Source: an uncultured Lachnospiraceae bacterium | GTDB taxonomy: Bacteria > Bacillota > Clostridia > Lachnospirales > Lachnospiraceae | Assembly: GCA_900550475.1 (NCBI GenBank) | Contig: URSA01000024.1 | Location: forward strand, 1-23,234 | DNA length: 23,234 nt | Direction of reading: 5' to 3' | Part shown: one piece after another, positions 1 through 7,979 of the stretch | Numbering within the stretch: the first letter of the stretch is position 1 | Layout: every line of letters begins with the position of its first letter | The notes under the pieces: generated by a model | Databases searched by the model: none | What the model saw: only the letters and a program-made list of their open reading frames with translations | Told to the model about the DNA's origin: nothing | Made by a program: the position numbers and the translations under genes

Positions 1-2
1 GT

Positions 3-1256
3 TTTATCAAAGAGCAGTTTGTAGATAAGGGAATGTGTGCAGATTATGGTATTCATCGTTCGTACAACGATAAAGGACAGCCTAATCTGCATATCCATAT
101 CCTTCTTACCCTCAGACCTCTCAATGAGGATGGTACATGGGGAGCAAAATCAAGAAAAGAATACGTCCTTGACGCAGACGGTAACCGGATACTCAATGCC
201 AGCGGAAAAGGCTATAAAAGCCTGAAAGTAAATGTGATTGACTGGAATGAGAAAGGCAAGGCAAAGGAATGGAGAAATGCCATTGCTGAGGTTATCAATG
301 CCACCAATGAAAAAGCAGGCATAGCCGAGCGTGTTGATCCATGTTCCTATAAGGACAGAGGGATACCTCTTATTCCGACCATTCATTTAGGGGAAAGAGC
401 AAGTGCATTGGAACGAAAAGGCATTCGGACAGAAAGGGGCAATATCAATCGTGCAATCGAGAAATATAATACCATGATAATGAAGATTTGTGGATTTATC
501 TCTGAACTCAAAGAGGAACTGAAAAAGGGAGTTTTCAGATTTGTTTTTGAGAGAAAAAGCCGGACAGAAAAGGATGGTATTCAATCTATCAATCCATCCA
601 TCAATGCTTCCGTACCAGAACAAAAGCCAGAGGTTCAGACCGCATTGGAGATGTTGCAGAAACAAAGGACAGAAATGGTGGTAAGACCGATTTTTCCTTA
701 TGTACAGAGATTTAAAGACAAGCGGCTTCTGGGTAATGTGGAACAGCTTGCAAAGCTGCTTGACACAAACCATCTTGAAACATGGGAAGATATGAGGGCG
801 TTTGAGGAAAAGCAGACGGAGGTGTTGGAGAATTGCAGGGCAGAACTTTCAGAGTTAAGTGTGCGTTATGAGAAGTGGACGCAGGCGGTATCTGATTATG
901 ACGATTACAAGCAGTATCAGCCAGTCATGAAAGAGTACCAGGCATTAAGCGGATTGAGGAAAAATTCCTTTAAAAAGAAGCATGAAACAGAGCTTGAGAA
1001 CTATGCAATATATCGTGACAGGGTAAAGGCAGTCATGCCGGAAAATATGAAAATATCAAAACCATATATTGATAAGCAGTTAGCGGAGGTGTTGACACAG
1101 CAGGAGCAGATACAGAGAAAAAGCAGTAGGATTGCTACCGACTTTGCAAGGCTTTCCGTTTTCAAAGGCAATCTCAGGGAAATGGAAGTACAGCAGAGAG
1201 CGGACGAGCAAGCAAGGGAGCAGAACCGGGATAAGAAACACGAAAACACAATTTAA
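3..1256 (+). CDS. MobA/MobL-type relaxase, 5' end cut by the window edge
   Basis: This is the C-terminal part of a MobQ-class relaxase, the enzyme that nicks the origin of transfer and pilots DNA during mobilization. The frame is open from the first bases, so the nicking tyrosine and the first part of the relaxase domain lie outside the window. The ATG at 33 is internal. Near the visible start is the metal-binding pair in 'PNLHIHILLT', the usual HxH of the family. About 90 residues later comes 'IPTIHLGERASALERKGI', a hallmark of MobA/MobL proteins, followed by 'TERGNINRAIE'. The rest is a charged, probably coiled-coil tail ending in a Glu/Arg/Lys-rich stretch. A hairpin and a tnpW-like gene follow, fitting a mobilizable transposon. 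The family call is firm, but whether the 5' part is intact cannot be judged here. Confidence 0.85.
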   Translation, partial: FIKEQFVDKGMCADYGIHRSYNDKGQPNLHIHILLTLRPLNEDGTWGAKSRKEYVLDADGNRILNASGKGYKSLKVNVIDWNEKGKAKEWRNAIAEVINATNEKAGIAERVDPCSYKDRGIPLIPTIHLGERASALERKGIRTERGNINRAIEKYNTMIMKICGFISELKEELKKGVFRFVFERKSRTEKDGIQSINPSINASVPEQKPEVQTALEMLQKQRTEMVVRPIFPYVQRFKDKRLLGNVEQLAKLLDTNHLETWEDMRAFEEKQTEVLENCRAELSELSVRYEKWTQAVSDYDDYKQYQPVMKEYQALSGLRKNSFKKKHETELENYAIYRDRVKAVMPENMKISKPYIDKQLAEVLTQQEQIQRKSSRIATDFARLSVFKGNLREMEVQQRADEQAREQNRDKKHENTI

Positions 1257-1265
1257 CCACAGTGT

Positions 1266-1305
1266 AAGGTGCATGGAAAACAGAAAGGATTTCATGCACC
1301 TTTTT
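1266..1305 (+). terminator. Hairpin with T-run after the relaxase gene
   Basis: A perfect 10-bp stem, AAGGTGCATG at 1266-1275 paired with CATGCACCTT at 1293-1302, encloses a 17-base loop and runs into five T residues (1301-1305). It begins 10 bases after the relaxase stop. It fits an intrinsic terminator or an attenuator between the relaxase and tnpW. The T-run is short, so termination may be partial. Confidence 0.6.
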
Positions 1306-1325
1306 ACGTTGGGAAAAGGAGAATT

Positions 1326-1502
1326 ATGGAACAGACAGAAAAGCAGACAACGGACAAAGAACAGTGTCCGCATATCAAAAAGAAAATCGGAAGAACCACC
1401 TACAACGTGGCAATTCATTTCAGTAAAACGAGCAGGGAAACCATGACGGATAAGATTAACAGATTGATATTACATGACATAAACAGTGAAGATTTTTCTT
1501 AA
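1326..1502 (+). CDS. TnpW-like transposon-encoded small protein
   Basis: This 58-residue basic protein contains 'KKKIGRTTYNVAIHFSKTS' followed by 'RETMTDKINRLI'. I recognise this as the pattern of TnpW-family proteins carried by Tn4451-like and related mobilizable elements of clostridia. Their biochemical role is unknown. The ATG at 1326 is preferred because AAAGGAG lies at 1315-1321. A longer GTG reading from 1269 would start inside the terminator hairpin stem. The gene lies directly after the relaxase on the same strand, the usual order in these elements. No serine recombinase, excisionase or second tnp gene follows, so this is probably the physical end of the element or of what survives of it. 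The family assignment is from memory of the motif. Confidence 0.7.
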   Translation: MEQTEKQTTDKEQCPHIKKKIGRTTYNVAIHFSKTSRETMTDKINRLILHDINSEDFS

Positions 1503-1713
1503 CTACCCTTGACAAAATCTTTCCGAGGGATCGCACTGCGGCGGAAAGATATTTTGTCGCAGAAGCGACCCGCCGCAGGCGGAGAATCCTGCATGCAGGA
1601 TTCTATTTCAAAACACACTTTTTTCACACTTTAAACAATCTTTGGAAACAATTTTTTTTTAGACTGAAACAAAACCAAATAATGTGCAAATGGTCTGAGA
1701 AACGGAGATTTCC
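1503..1713. other. Palindrome-rich junction between the mobile element and the export operon
   Basis: This 210-bp gap holds three inverted repeats in series. The first is an imperfect long one with arms at 1511-1525 and 1542-1558 (left arm GACAAAATCTTTCCG; the right arm has two extra bases). The second is a small GC stem, CCGCC/GGCGG, at 1570-1582. The third is a perfect 22-bp palindrome at 1583-1604. The sequence then becomes T-rich up to the ribosome site of the next gene (CGGAG before the ATG at 1714). I found no convincing -35/-10 pair for the export operon. The repeats could be the element's end, an operator or transcript hairpins. Confidence 0.55.
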
Positions 1714-3393
1714 ATGGAAAAACAAAAAGGAAGAAGAAAAAAGAAGATTTGTGCGGTGTGCGTGCTGGCGGTTTTGCTGATCGCAGGCGCGGTGACGGTT
1801 GTCCTGTATCTGCGAAAGAAAAACACGACGGAGGACGGGCAGGAGGAGAAAAACGGTATGTGGGTGATGTCGGAGGACGCTGTGACAGCCTCCGGCGTGA
1901 CCGCGCTCGGTATGACGGAGGATCGCTTTGAGGTGGAAAATCTTGAGACGGCTCTCTACATAGAAGAAGTGTATGTCTCCGGCGGCAGTAGCATGGAGGC
2001 GGGTGATCCGGTTCTGAAACTGTCGGAGGAATCCGTCGAGGCAGCCCGGACAGAGCTGGAGGAGGCGCTTTCGGACGCAGACCTGAAATACAGGGCGGGA
2101 CTGATCGAATATGAACAGAGCAGGATCACCGCAAAATACACCTATGATGCCGCAGTCCTTTCCGGCAGTCAGGCAGAAGAGGTGTATGAGGAGGCGCTTG
2201 CCAATTTGTCCCAAAAAGAAGAGGAAGCGCTGGAGACGCTGACGCAGACACAGGAAAAAATAGCGGAATATCAGGAGGCACTGGAAAACGATACCTACGC
2301 GGAGGACTATCCGTATGAGGAGTTGAAGGCACTGTATGAGGAAAACTACGAGCTGCTGCATTCCCTGATGGAAGCGTGGGAGATCACGGATCTCACGGCG
2401 TCAAGTCAGTCGGCGGGCCCGCAGGGGACTTCCGAGGCTGGAGGCGGCTCCTCTGTGCTGGGAAAAAATGATCCCTACGGCTTTTATCTGGTGCTGAACG
2501 GCTTATCCGACATTGTGGAGCAGAATGAGAAGGATTACGAGGAGGCGGAGGAGCAGTACGAGGCGGCAGTCAAGGAGGCAACGCTGCAACTGACACTTTT
2601 GCAGCTTCAGCTCAGCGGGCTGGAGGCGGACTACGCACAGGCGCAGGCGGATGCGGCGGAGGGCGCGATCAATGCGAAGCTGACCTATGAGACCACGCTG
2701 GCGGCTGCCGAGCAGGCGGAGAGAGACTATGAAACGGCGCTGCAGAAAGCGGAGGCGACCCTGGAGGAGCTCTCCGATGCAAGGGATGAAGCGGAGGAAA
2801 ACCTTACCCTGTTTGAGGACAGCGTGGGGGACGGATATTTTTACGCGGGCAGCAGTGGAACGGTGATGATGACGGTGTACCGTGCGGGGGACACGCTCCA
2901 GAGCGACAGCATGGTGATCGCTTACAGCAACCGGGAGGATATTACGGTCACGGTTTCCGTGGATCAGGATGATATTGCAAGGCTGACGGTTGGAGAGACG
3001 GCGTATGTGATGATTTCGGGCTATGGAAACTTTGAGGGATCCATCTCGGAAATCAATCCGGTTTCTTCTTCCGACAGCAGGACGACGGTCACCTACGAGG
3101 TGACGGTAAAGCTGGGCGAGGACGCGCAGACCCTTTCCGCGAATTTATCCGCCACTGTGGTTTTCGGGGCGGAGCTTCCCGCAGGTGATGTGTCGGGCAA
3201 CGGCCCGGGCGGGCAGAATTTCGGAGATGGAGAGATGCCGGAAGGTTTTGGAGACGGGGAGATGCCGCAGATGCCGGAGGGCTTCGGGGATGGAGAAATG
3301 CCGCAGATGCCGGAGGGCTCCGGGGACGGAGAGATGCCGCAGATGCCACAGGGAGCGGGAAACAGTGGATTTCCGCAGAGTTCGGAGGAGTAG
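1714..3393 (+). CDS. HlyD/MacA-type membrane fusion protein 1, with Met/Pro/Gly repeat tail
   Basis: This is an adaptor subunit of a MacAB-like ABC exporter. It has a lysine-rich N-terminus and one membrane anchor at residues 11-33. A first lipoyl half ('LYIEEVYVSGGSSMEAGDPVLKL') follows, then a long Glu/Ala/Gln-rich coiled coil to about residue 365. The second lipoyl half has 'GYFYAGSSGTVMMTV', and a beta-barrel part follows to about residue 480. In this architecture the bulk lies outside the membrane and contacts the permease. The C-terminal roughly 60 residues are unusual: three 12-residue repeats of the type 'FGDGEMPQMPEG' after one shortened copy. The start is supported by CGGAG upstream and by the basic-anchor N-terminus. 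It is the first of five closely spaced genes, and the substrate is not shown. The family call is firm. Confidence 0.85.
   Translation: MEKQKGRRKKKICAVCVLAVLLIAGAVTVVLYLRKKNTTEDGQEEKNGMWVMSEDAVTASGVTALGMTEDRFEVENLETALYIEEVYVSGGSSMEAGDPVLKLSEESVEAARTELEEALSDADLKYRAGLIEYEQSRITAKYTYDAAVLSGSQAEEVYEEALANLSQKEEEALETLTQTQEKIAEYQEALENDTYAEDYPYEELKALYEENYELLHSLMEAWEITDLTASSQSAGPQGTSEAGGGSSVLGKNDPYGFYLVLNGLSDIVEQNEKDYEEAEEQYEAAVKEATLQLTLLQLQLSGLEADYAQAQADAAEGAINAKLTYETTLAAAEQAERDYETALQKAEATLEELSDARDEAEENLTLFEDSVGDGYFYAGSSGTVMMTVYRAGDTLQSDSMVIAYSNREDITVTVSVDQDDIARLTVGETAYVMISGYGNFEGSISEINPVSSSDSRTTVTYEVTVKLGEDAQTLSANLSATVVFGAELPAGDVSGNGPGGQNFGDGEMPEGFGDGEMPQMPEGFGDGEMPQMPEGSGDGEMPQMPQGAGNSGFPQSSEE
3220..3354 (+). 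repeat. In-frame 36-bp tandem repeat in adaptor 1
   Basis: There is one 27-bp short copy (3220-3246) and three 36-bp copies (3247-3282, 3283-3318, 3319-3354). Each full copy encodes a 12-residue unit of the type [F/S]GDGEMPQMP[E/Q]G. Copies differ mainly at third codon positions, which suggests selection on the protein sequence. Such arrays are prone to slippage and may vary in copy number between strains. Confidence 0.9.
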
Positions 3394-3396
3394 CCC

Positions 3397-4974
3397 ATGA
3401 GTAAGAAAAAGAAAAAAATCATCTGTGCGGTGGTGCTGCTTGCCCTTCTGGTGTCCGCGGCCGCCTACACCGTATTTTTGCAGCCTCTTTTGACAAAGGA
3501 AAAGTGGGTTTATAAGGATAAGACCGTGGAGAGAGGGGCGCTGACCGAGGGCGTTACGGAGAGCGGCACACTGGAATACGGTATCACCAGTCAGGTCTAC
3601 AATCTGGATCTTTCCGTGGAGGACAGCGCTGAGGACGACGAGGAAGAGGAGACAACACAGAAATATCTGAAGGTGGAGGAGGTCTATGTGGCAGCTGGAC
3701 AGCGGATAGAGGAGGGCGAGCCCCTTATGAAGTTTACGGATGCCAGCGTGAGCGCGGTGCGCAGGCTTTTGTCCGCCGCACTGACCGACGCGGAGGTTGC
3801 CTACTCGGAGGCACAGTCGGAGTACAACCTGTCCATCCTTTCTGCGGAGCTTACATACAAGGCGGAAACCACCGGGGCGGCCTACGCGGGAAGCATCTAT
3901 ACCTACACGGCGCAGTCCGTGGAGGACGCCATTGCAGGACTGAGGGCGGAGCTTTCTGAGGCATATGCGCAGACAGAGGATTTGCAGGAGGCTTACGAGG
4001 AAGCGGCGGAGGATCTGGACGATCTGGAGGAGGCATGCGAAACGGCAAAGTCCGACTGGGAAGAGCAGGACGGCTATTACCAGAAAAAGATCGACGCGCA
4101 GGAGCTTTACCTGCAGGCAAAAGCCACATATGAGTCCGCAAAAAACAAGGTGGAACAGGCGCAGCGGGCAATAGAGGAAAATCAGGATAAAATCACCTCT
4201 TTGGAGGAGCAGATCGCCTCTGCGGAAGCGAAGCAGAAAATAGAGAAGCTGGAAGCAAAGCAGGCATACGAGGAAAGCAAGCTGGGCAGCGAGGTGGCGG
4301 AGGTCAATTACCGGGCAGAGCAGCTGAGCCTTGCCGAGACATTGCAGGATGCGGAGGAGGAGCTTGCGGATGCAAGGGAAAAGCTGGAAGCGTTTGAAGC
4401 CTTCGTGGGTGAGGAAGGCATTGTCTATGTGGCGGGAAGCGGCATGGTGACGCTGGTAGGATATGCGGCGGGCGACAGCCTGACCGCGGCGGGCACGGTG
4501 ATCTCCTTTGCACAGGCGCAGGACATGACGATCACCGTGGAGGTGACGCAGGAGGATATCGTGGATCTCTGCGTCGGCGATACGGTCAAAATTCAGTTCA
4601 CCGCCTATGAGGATACGGACTATGAAGGGGTCATCACCGCCATGGACACCATGACTACATCAGGTGACAGCACTGTCAGTTATCCGGTTACGATCCGTGT
4701 ACTGGGAGATACCGACGCGCTGTATGACGGCATGACCGCTGATGTGACCTTTGTCACCGCGGAGCGGGAGGACACCCTGTTTGTGACCCGCAGTGCCATT
4801 GTGGAGCAGAACGGAAAAACCTATGTCTATACGGACGGTGAGAACGAAGAAAAAGTGCTTACGGAGGTACAGACGGGACTGCGCAACGGATTGTCGGTGG
4901 AAATTGTGAGCGGACTTTCCGAGGGGCAGACCTACTATATCGCAAGCCGGGTTTCCGAGGAGGTGAAGCAATGA
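3397..4974 (+). CDS. HlyD/MacA-type membrane fusion protein 2
   Basis: This second adaptor is paralogous to its neighbours. It has a Lys-rich start and a single anchor (residues 9-29). The segment 'GALTEGVTESGTLEYG' is closely matched in adaptor 3. A very acidic stretch ('DSAEDDEEEETT', about 76-88) precedes the first lipoyl half 'KVEEVYVAAGQRIEEGEPL'. A coiled coil runs from about 120 to 345, followed by the second lipoyl half ('IVYVAGSGMVTLVGYAAGD') and a beta-barrel/membrane-proximal domain. It starts 3 bp after adaptor 1 ends, with GGAGGAG just upstream, so the two are translated as a unit. At 525 residues it lacks the repeat tail of adaptor 1. It probably forms part of the same exporter as the following permease and ATPase. 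Confidence 0.85.
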   Translation: MSKKKKKIICAVVLLALLVSAAAYTVFLQPLLTKEKWVYKDKTVERGALTEGVTESGTLEYGITSQVYNLDLSVEDSAEDDEEEETTQKYLKVEEVYVAAGQRIEEGEPLMKFTDASVSAVRRLLSAALTDAEVAYSEAQSEYNLSILSAELTYKAETTGAAYAGSIYTYTAQSVEDAIAGLRAELSEAYAQTEDLQEAYEEAAEDLDDLEEACETAKSDWEEQDGYYQKKIDAQELYLQAKATYESAKNKVEQAQRAIEENQDKITSLEEQIASAEAKQKIEKLEAKQAYEESKLGSEVAEVNYRAEQLSLAETLQDAEEELADAREKLEAFEAFVGEEGIVYVAGSGMVTLVGYAAGDSLTAAGTVISFAQAQDMTITVEVTQEDIVDLCVGDTVKIQFTAYEDTDYEGVITAMDTMTTSGDSTVSYPVTIRVLGDTDALYDGMTADVTFVTAEREDTLFVTRSAIVEQNGKTYVYTDGENEEKVLTEVQTGLRNGLSVEIVSGLSEGQTYYIASRVSEEVKQ

Positions 4975-6644
4975 AAAAGAAAATGATCCTGATAGGCATG
5001 GGCGGATTGCTGGCGGTAACGGCGGCAGCAGGCATCCTGTTTTGGGCGCTCCGCGATGACGGGGAGGAAACGGTTTACAGGGAAGCAGCCGCCGTTGTGG
5101 GAAATCTGACAGTCGGCGTGACGGAAAGCGGCAGTGTGGAAATCGGAACCAAGGAAGATACCTTTGATCTGGATATCAGCGCGCTGGTGCGGGATTCCTC
5201 CGACTCGGACAGCCAGAGCAGCCAGACTGCCGCAGGCGCAGGCGGCGGAGGCGGTATGGATATGGGCGGAATGAACATGTTCAACCAGATCTTCTCCTTT
5301 GCGTCGGAGCAGAGCCAGACGGCGGTAACCTCCGACAACACCCTGACGGTGGCTTCGGTGGAAGTGTCCGTGGGACAGGAGATCTCGGCGGGGGATGTGC
5401 TCTATGTGCTGGAGGGGGACAGCGTAAGTGAGATCGCGGAAAAGCTGGGGAGTGATGTGGAGAAGGCGGAAACGGATCTGGAAGTGGCTTACGCGGAGGA
5501 AAAAGTCTCCGGGCTGAGTGCGCGGCAGACTTATGACACAAGTGTCGCATATGGCGCTTATGCCGGAACGGAGTATCAGGAAACCATATCCAAGCTGGAA
5601 AAGGCTGTTACTGAGAAGGAAGAGTCGATTGCGGTTGCGCAGGAGGAGCTTTCCCTGTACCGGTCACTGCTTGCGGACACGCAGACGGAATACGCGGCAG
5701 CGGCGAAACTCCTAAGTGAGGCACAGTTTGAGCTGGATTACACGGATAAGCAGAAAGAGACTTATCTGTATGTCACCAGAGTGCAGAATCTGGAGCAGGC
5801 ACAGTCCAACTACGACACGTTGGAAAAAGAAGTGGGGGAGCTGGAGCAGTCGATTGAAAAGACGGAGGAGAATCTGGAGACCCTGCAGAGCGCTCTTAAG
5901 GCAGCGGAGAGGGAGCTGGCGCAGGGCAAACTGACGGCACAGCAGACCCTCGACCTCCGCATTCTGGCGAGGGATACGGCACAGGAAACCTATGACATTG
6001 CCATGGCGTATGTGGAGAAGGAGATCGCGGAGCAGGAGGAAATCTACGCGGACGCGGAGGAGAGATGGTCTCTTTTTGACGGCGTGATACAGGATTGTGC
6101 CGTCGTAGCAGAATATGACGGCATTGTCACAAATGTATATTTTGAAGCGGGGGACACCATCCAGACCGGAGACACGCTGGTTACCCTGTATGATCTGGAG
6201 GATGTGACCATGACGGTGACGGTGGCGGAGGAGGATATGACGGATATTGCCAAGGGGAGTGCCGCCAATGTTGTCCTGACCGCCTACCCGGACGAGGTAT
6301 TTCCCGCAGTGGTGTCGGATATTTCGGACGCTTCCGCCGACAGCAGCGGAAATGTAACCTATGAGGTGACGGTGACCTTGCAGGGCGATGAGGTTCGCAA
6401 GCTCTATCAGGGAATGACGGGCGATGTGACCTTTATCACCGAGGAGGTGAGGGAGGTGCTCTACGTTCCCGTCCGTGCGGTCACGGAGGAAAATGATAAG
6501 TCCTATGTAAAGATCAAGGATGCGGACGGCAGTGTGCGCAGAGTGGAAGTGACCACGGGATTTACGGACGGAGTTTACATTGAGATCCCGGAGGGCTTGG
6601 AAGAAGGAGAGATTGTCTTGATAGAAAGTGTGGTGAAGGATTGA
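4971..6644 (+). CDS. HlyD/MacA-type membrane fusion protein 3, with Met/Gly-rich loop
   Basis: This third adaptor overlaps adaptor 2 by 4 bp (ATGA), with GAGGAGGTGA as ribosome site. It has one N-terminal anchor (residues 5-27). The segment 'GNLTVGVTESGSVEIG' is homologous to adaptor 2. A roughly 60-residue insertion follows with a Ser/Asp run, a glycine run and 'MDMGGMNMFNQIF' (M96, M98, M101, M103). Next come the first lipoyl half ('SVEVSVGQEISAGDVLYVL'), a coiled coil to about 370, and the second lipoyl half ('AEYDGIVTNVYFEAGDTI') with a C-terminal beta domain containing 'LYVPVRAVTEENDKSYVKI'. It has the most complete adaptor C-terminus of the three. The methionine-rich loop could bind soft metal ions, but that is only suggested by composition. 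Confidence 0.85.
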   Translation: MKKKMILIGMGGLLAVTAAAGILFWALRDDGEETVYREAAAVVGNLTVGVTESGSVEIGTKEDTFDLDISALVRDSSDSDSQSSQTAAGAGGGGGMDMGGMNMFNQIFSFASEQSQTAVTSDNTLTVASVEVSVGQEISAGDVLYVLEGDSVSEIAEKLGSDVEKAETDLEVAYAEEKVSGLSARQTYDTSVAYGAYAGTEYQETISKLEKAVTEKEESIAVAQEELSLYRSLLADTQTEYAAAAKLLSEAQFELDYTDKQKETYLYVTRVQNLEQAQSNYDTLEKEVGELEQSIEKTEENLETLQSALKAAERELAQGKLTAQQTLDLRILARDTAQETYDIAMAYVEKEIAEQEEIYADAEERWSLFDGVIQDCAVVAEYDGIVTNVYFEAGDTIQTGDTLVTLYDLEDVTMTVTVAEEDMTDIAKGSAANVVLTAYPDEVFPAVVSDISDASADSSGNVTYEVTVTLQGDEVRKLYQGMTGDVTFITEEVREVLYVPVRAVTEENDKSYVKIKDADGSVRRVEVTTGFTDGVYIEIPEGLEEGEIVLIESVVKD

Positions 6645-7969
6645 TGAAGGCAGCGGAATTGTTTCGGTTGGTGTGGCTGAATCTGTCACAAAATAAGTTC
6701 AAAGTGATTCTGACCTCCATCGGTATTGTGGCGGGCTCGGCGACAATCATGCTGGTCATTGCCATTGGCACCGGCGGCAGGGAGGAGGTTGCGGAGCAGT
6801 TCAAGAATCTGAATGCCGCCGCCATTGATATTTCCTATGAGACCACGGACAGCGCATCGGAGGGCTTCCCGGGCGGAGGCGGAATGCCGGGGGGATTTTC
6901 CGGCGAAGGCATGCCCGGAGGTTTTGGAGGCGGGTCAGCGCCGGGCGGTGGCGCTCCCGGGGAAATGCCGGGAGAGAGCAGCTCCTCAAACAGACAGAAG
7001 GTGACGCTCGGAACGGAGGATCTGGAGGATATAGAGGTGTTTGTGCCGGATATCACCGATGCGACCATCTCCTACTCCACACAGGCTTCCGTGGAGGGCG
7101 GCGAGCTGGAGAGCGCCGAGAGCTGTACGGTGGCGGGTGTTCTGGAAAATTATGCCGAAATCAGCAATCTGGAGCTTGCCATCGGTGAGTTTTTGACGGA
7201 TGAGAATGAGGAGAGCAAGGAAAAGGTCTGCGTGCTCGGCGCGACGGTGGCAAAGACCATCTTCGGCAGTGCCTATGACGCCTTTGGGGAGGTGGTTTAT
7301 ATCGAGGATCGCCCCTATGTGGTGGTGGGCGTGCTGGGCGCCATGGGGACGGTTACTTCCGGCATCAGCCCGGACACGGCAATCTTCATTCCTTATTCAA
7401 CTGGAATCAAATATATTACGGGGACGGACGTCAGTCCCACCATCACCGTCATCGCAGAGGAGGTATCCAATGTGGACAATGTGATATCCAACCTCAGGAC
7501 GGTGCTGTCGGAGGCGTACCCAAACGCGGAGTTCACCATTTCCGACGCCGGAAGCAAGATGGAGGCGGCGTCAGCTTCCAACCAGACGCTGACACTGCTC
7601 CTCATTGCCATGGCGGTGATCGTTTTCATCGTGGGCGGCATCGGCATTATGAATGTGCTTTTTGTGTCGGTCAAGGAGAGAACAAACGAGATCGGCATTT
7701 TGAAGGCGCTGGGCTGTTCCCGGAAGGATATTCTGCTGGAGTTTCTGTTGGAGGCGGCCTGCATCAGTCTGGTGGGTGCCTGCATCGGCGTGCTGCTCTC
7801 GCTGGGGATCACGCCGCTTGTGGAGCTGGCGAAGGTCAGGGTATCGCTCTCCGTGCAAGGGGCTGTGCTGTCTCTGGTGTTCGGTGTGCTCACCGGCTCC
7901 CTGTTTGGATTTTATCCGGCATACAAGGCGTCCCGGCTGGTTCCGGTGGCGGCGCTGAATCAGGAATAG
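6644..7969 (+). CDS. MacB/FtsX-family ABC transporter permease with Gly/Pro/Met-rich insert
   Basis: This is the membrane subunit of a mechanotransmission-type ABC exporter. The first helix spans residues 21-43 ('VILTSIGIVAGSATIMLVIA'), followed by a large extracytoplasmic MacB_PCD domain. Three C-terminal helices follow. Between the first two is 'SVKERTNEIGILKALGCSRK', the coupling-helix signature of FtsX/MacB permeases, and the tail 'FYPAYKASRLVPVAALNQE' is also typical. Inserted early in the outer domain (about residues 73-115) is a low-complexity run built from GG, MPGG, GF and AP units, ending 'GEMPGESSSSN'. ATG at 6644 overlaps the previous stop by one base (TGATG). A TTG at 6641 is a possible but less likely start. 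The ATPase gene follows 10 bp downstream. The family is certain, the substrate unknown. Confidence 0.9.
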   Translation: MKAAELFRLVWLNLSQNKFKVILTSIGIVAGSATIMLVIAIGTGGREEVAEQFKNLNAAAIDISYETTDSASEGFPGGGGMPGGFSGEGMPGGFGGGSAPGGGAPGEMPGESSSSNRQKVTLGTEDLEDIEVFVPDITDATISYSTQASVEGGELESAESCTVAGVLENYAEISNLELAIGEFLTDENEESKEKVCVLGATVAKTIFGSAYDAFGEVVYIEDRPYVVVGVLGAMGTVTSGISPDTAIFIPYSTGIKYITGTDVSPTITVIAEEVSNVDNVISNLRTVLSEAYPNAEFTISDAGSKMEAASASNQTLTLLLIAMAVIVFIVGGIGIMNVLFVSVKERTNEIGILKALGCSRKDILLEFLLEAACISLVGACIGVLLSLGITPLVELAKVRVSLSVQGAVLSLVFGVLTGSLFGFYPAYKASRLVPVAALNQE

Positions 7970-7979
7970 GAGAATTTTT

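Noticed and set aside
3220..3354. Tandem repeat considered as a CRISPR-like array
   Set aside because: The repeats are contiguous without spacers, stay in frame and encode a peptide repeat.
5712..6689. 325-codon open frame antisense to adaptor 3
   Set aside because: It is opposite a clear membrane fusion protein. The reading is rich in Leu/His/Arg and has no family features.
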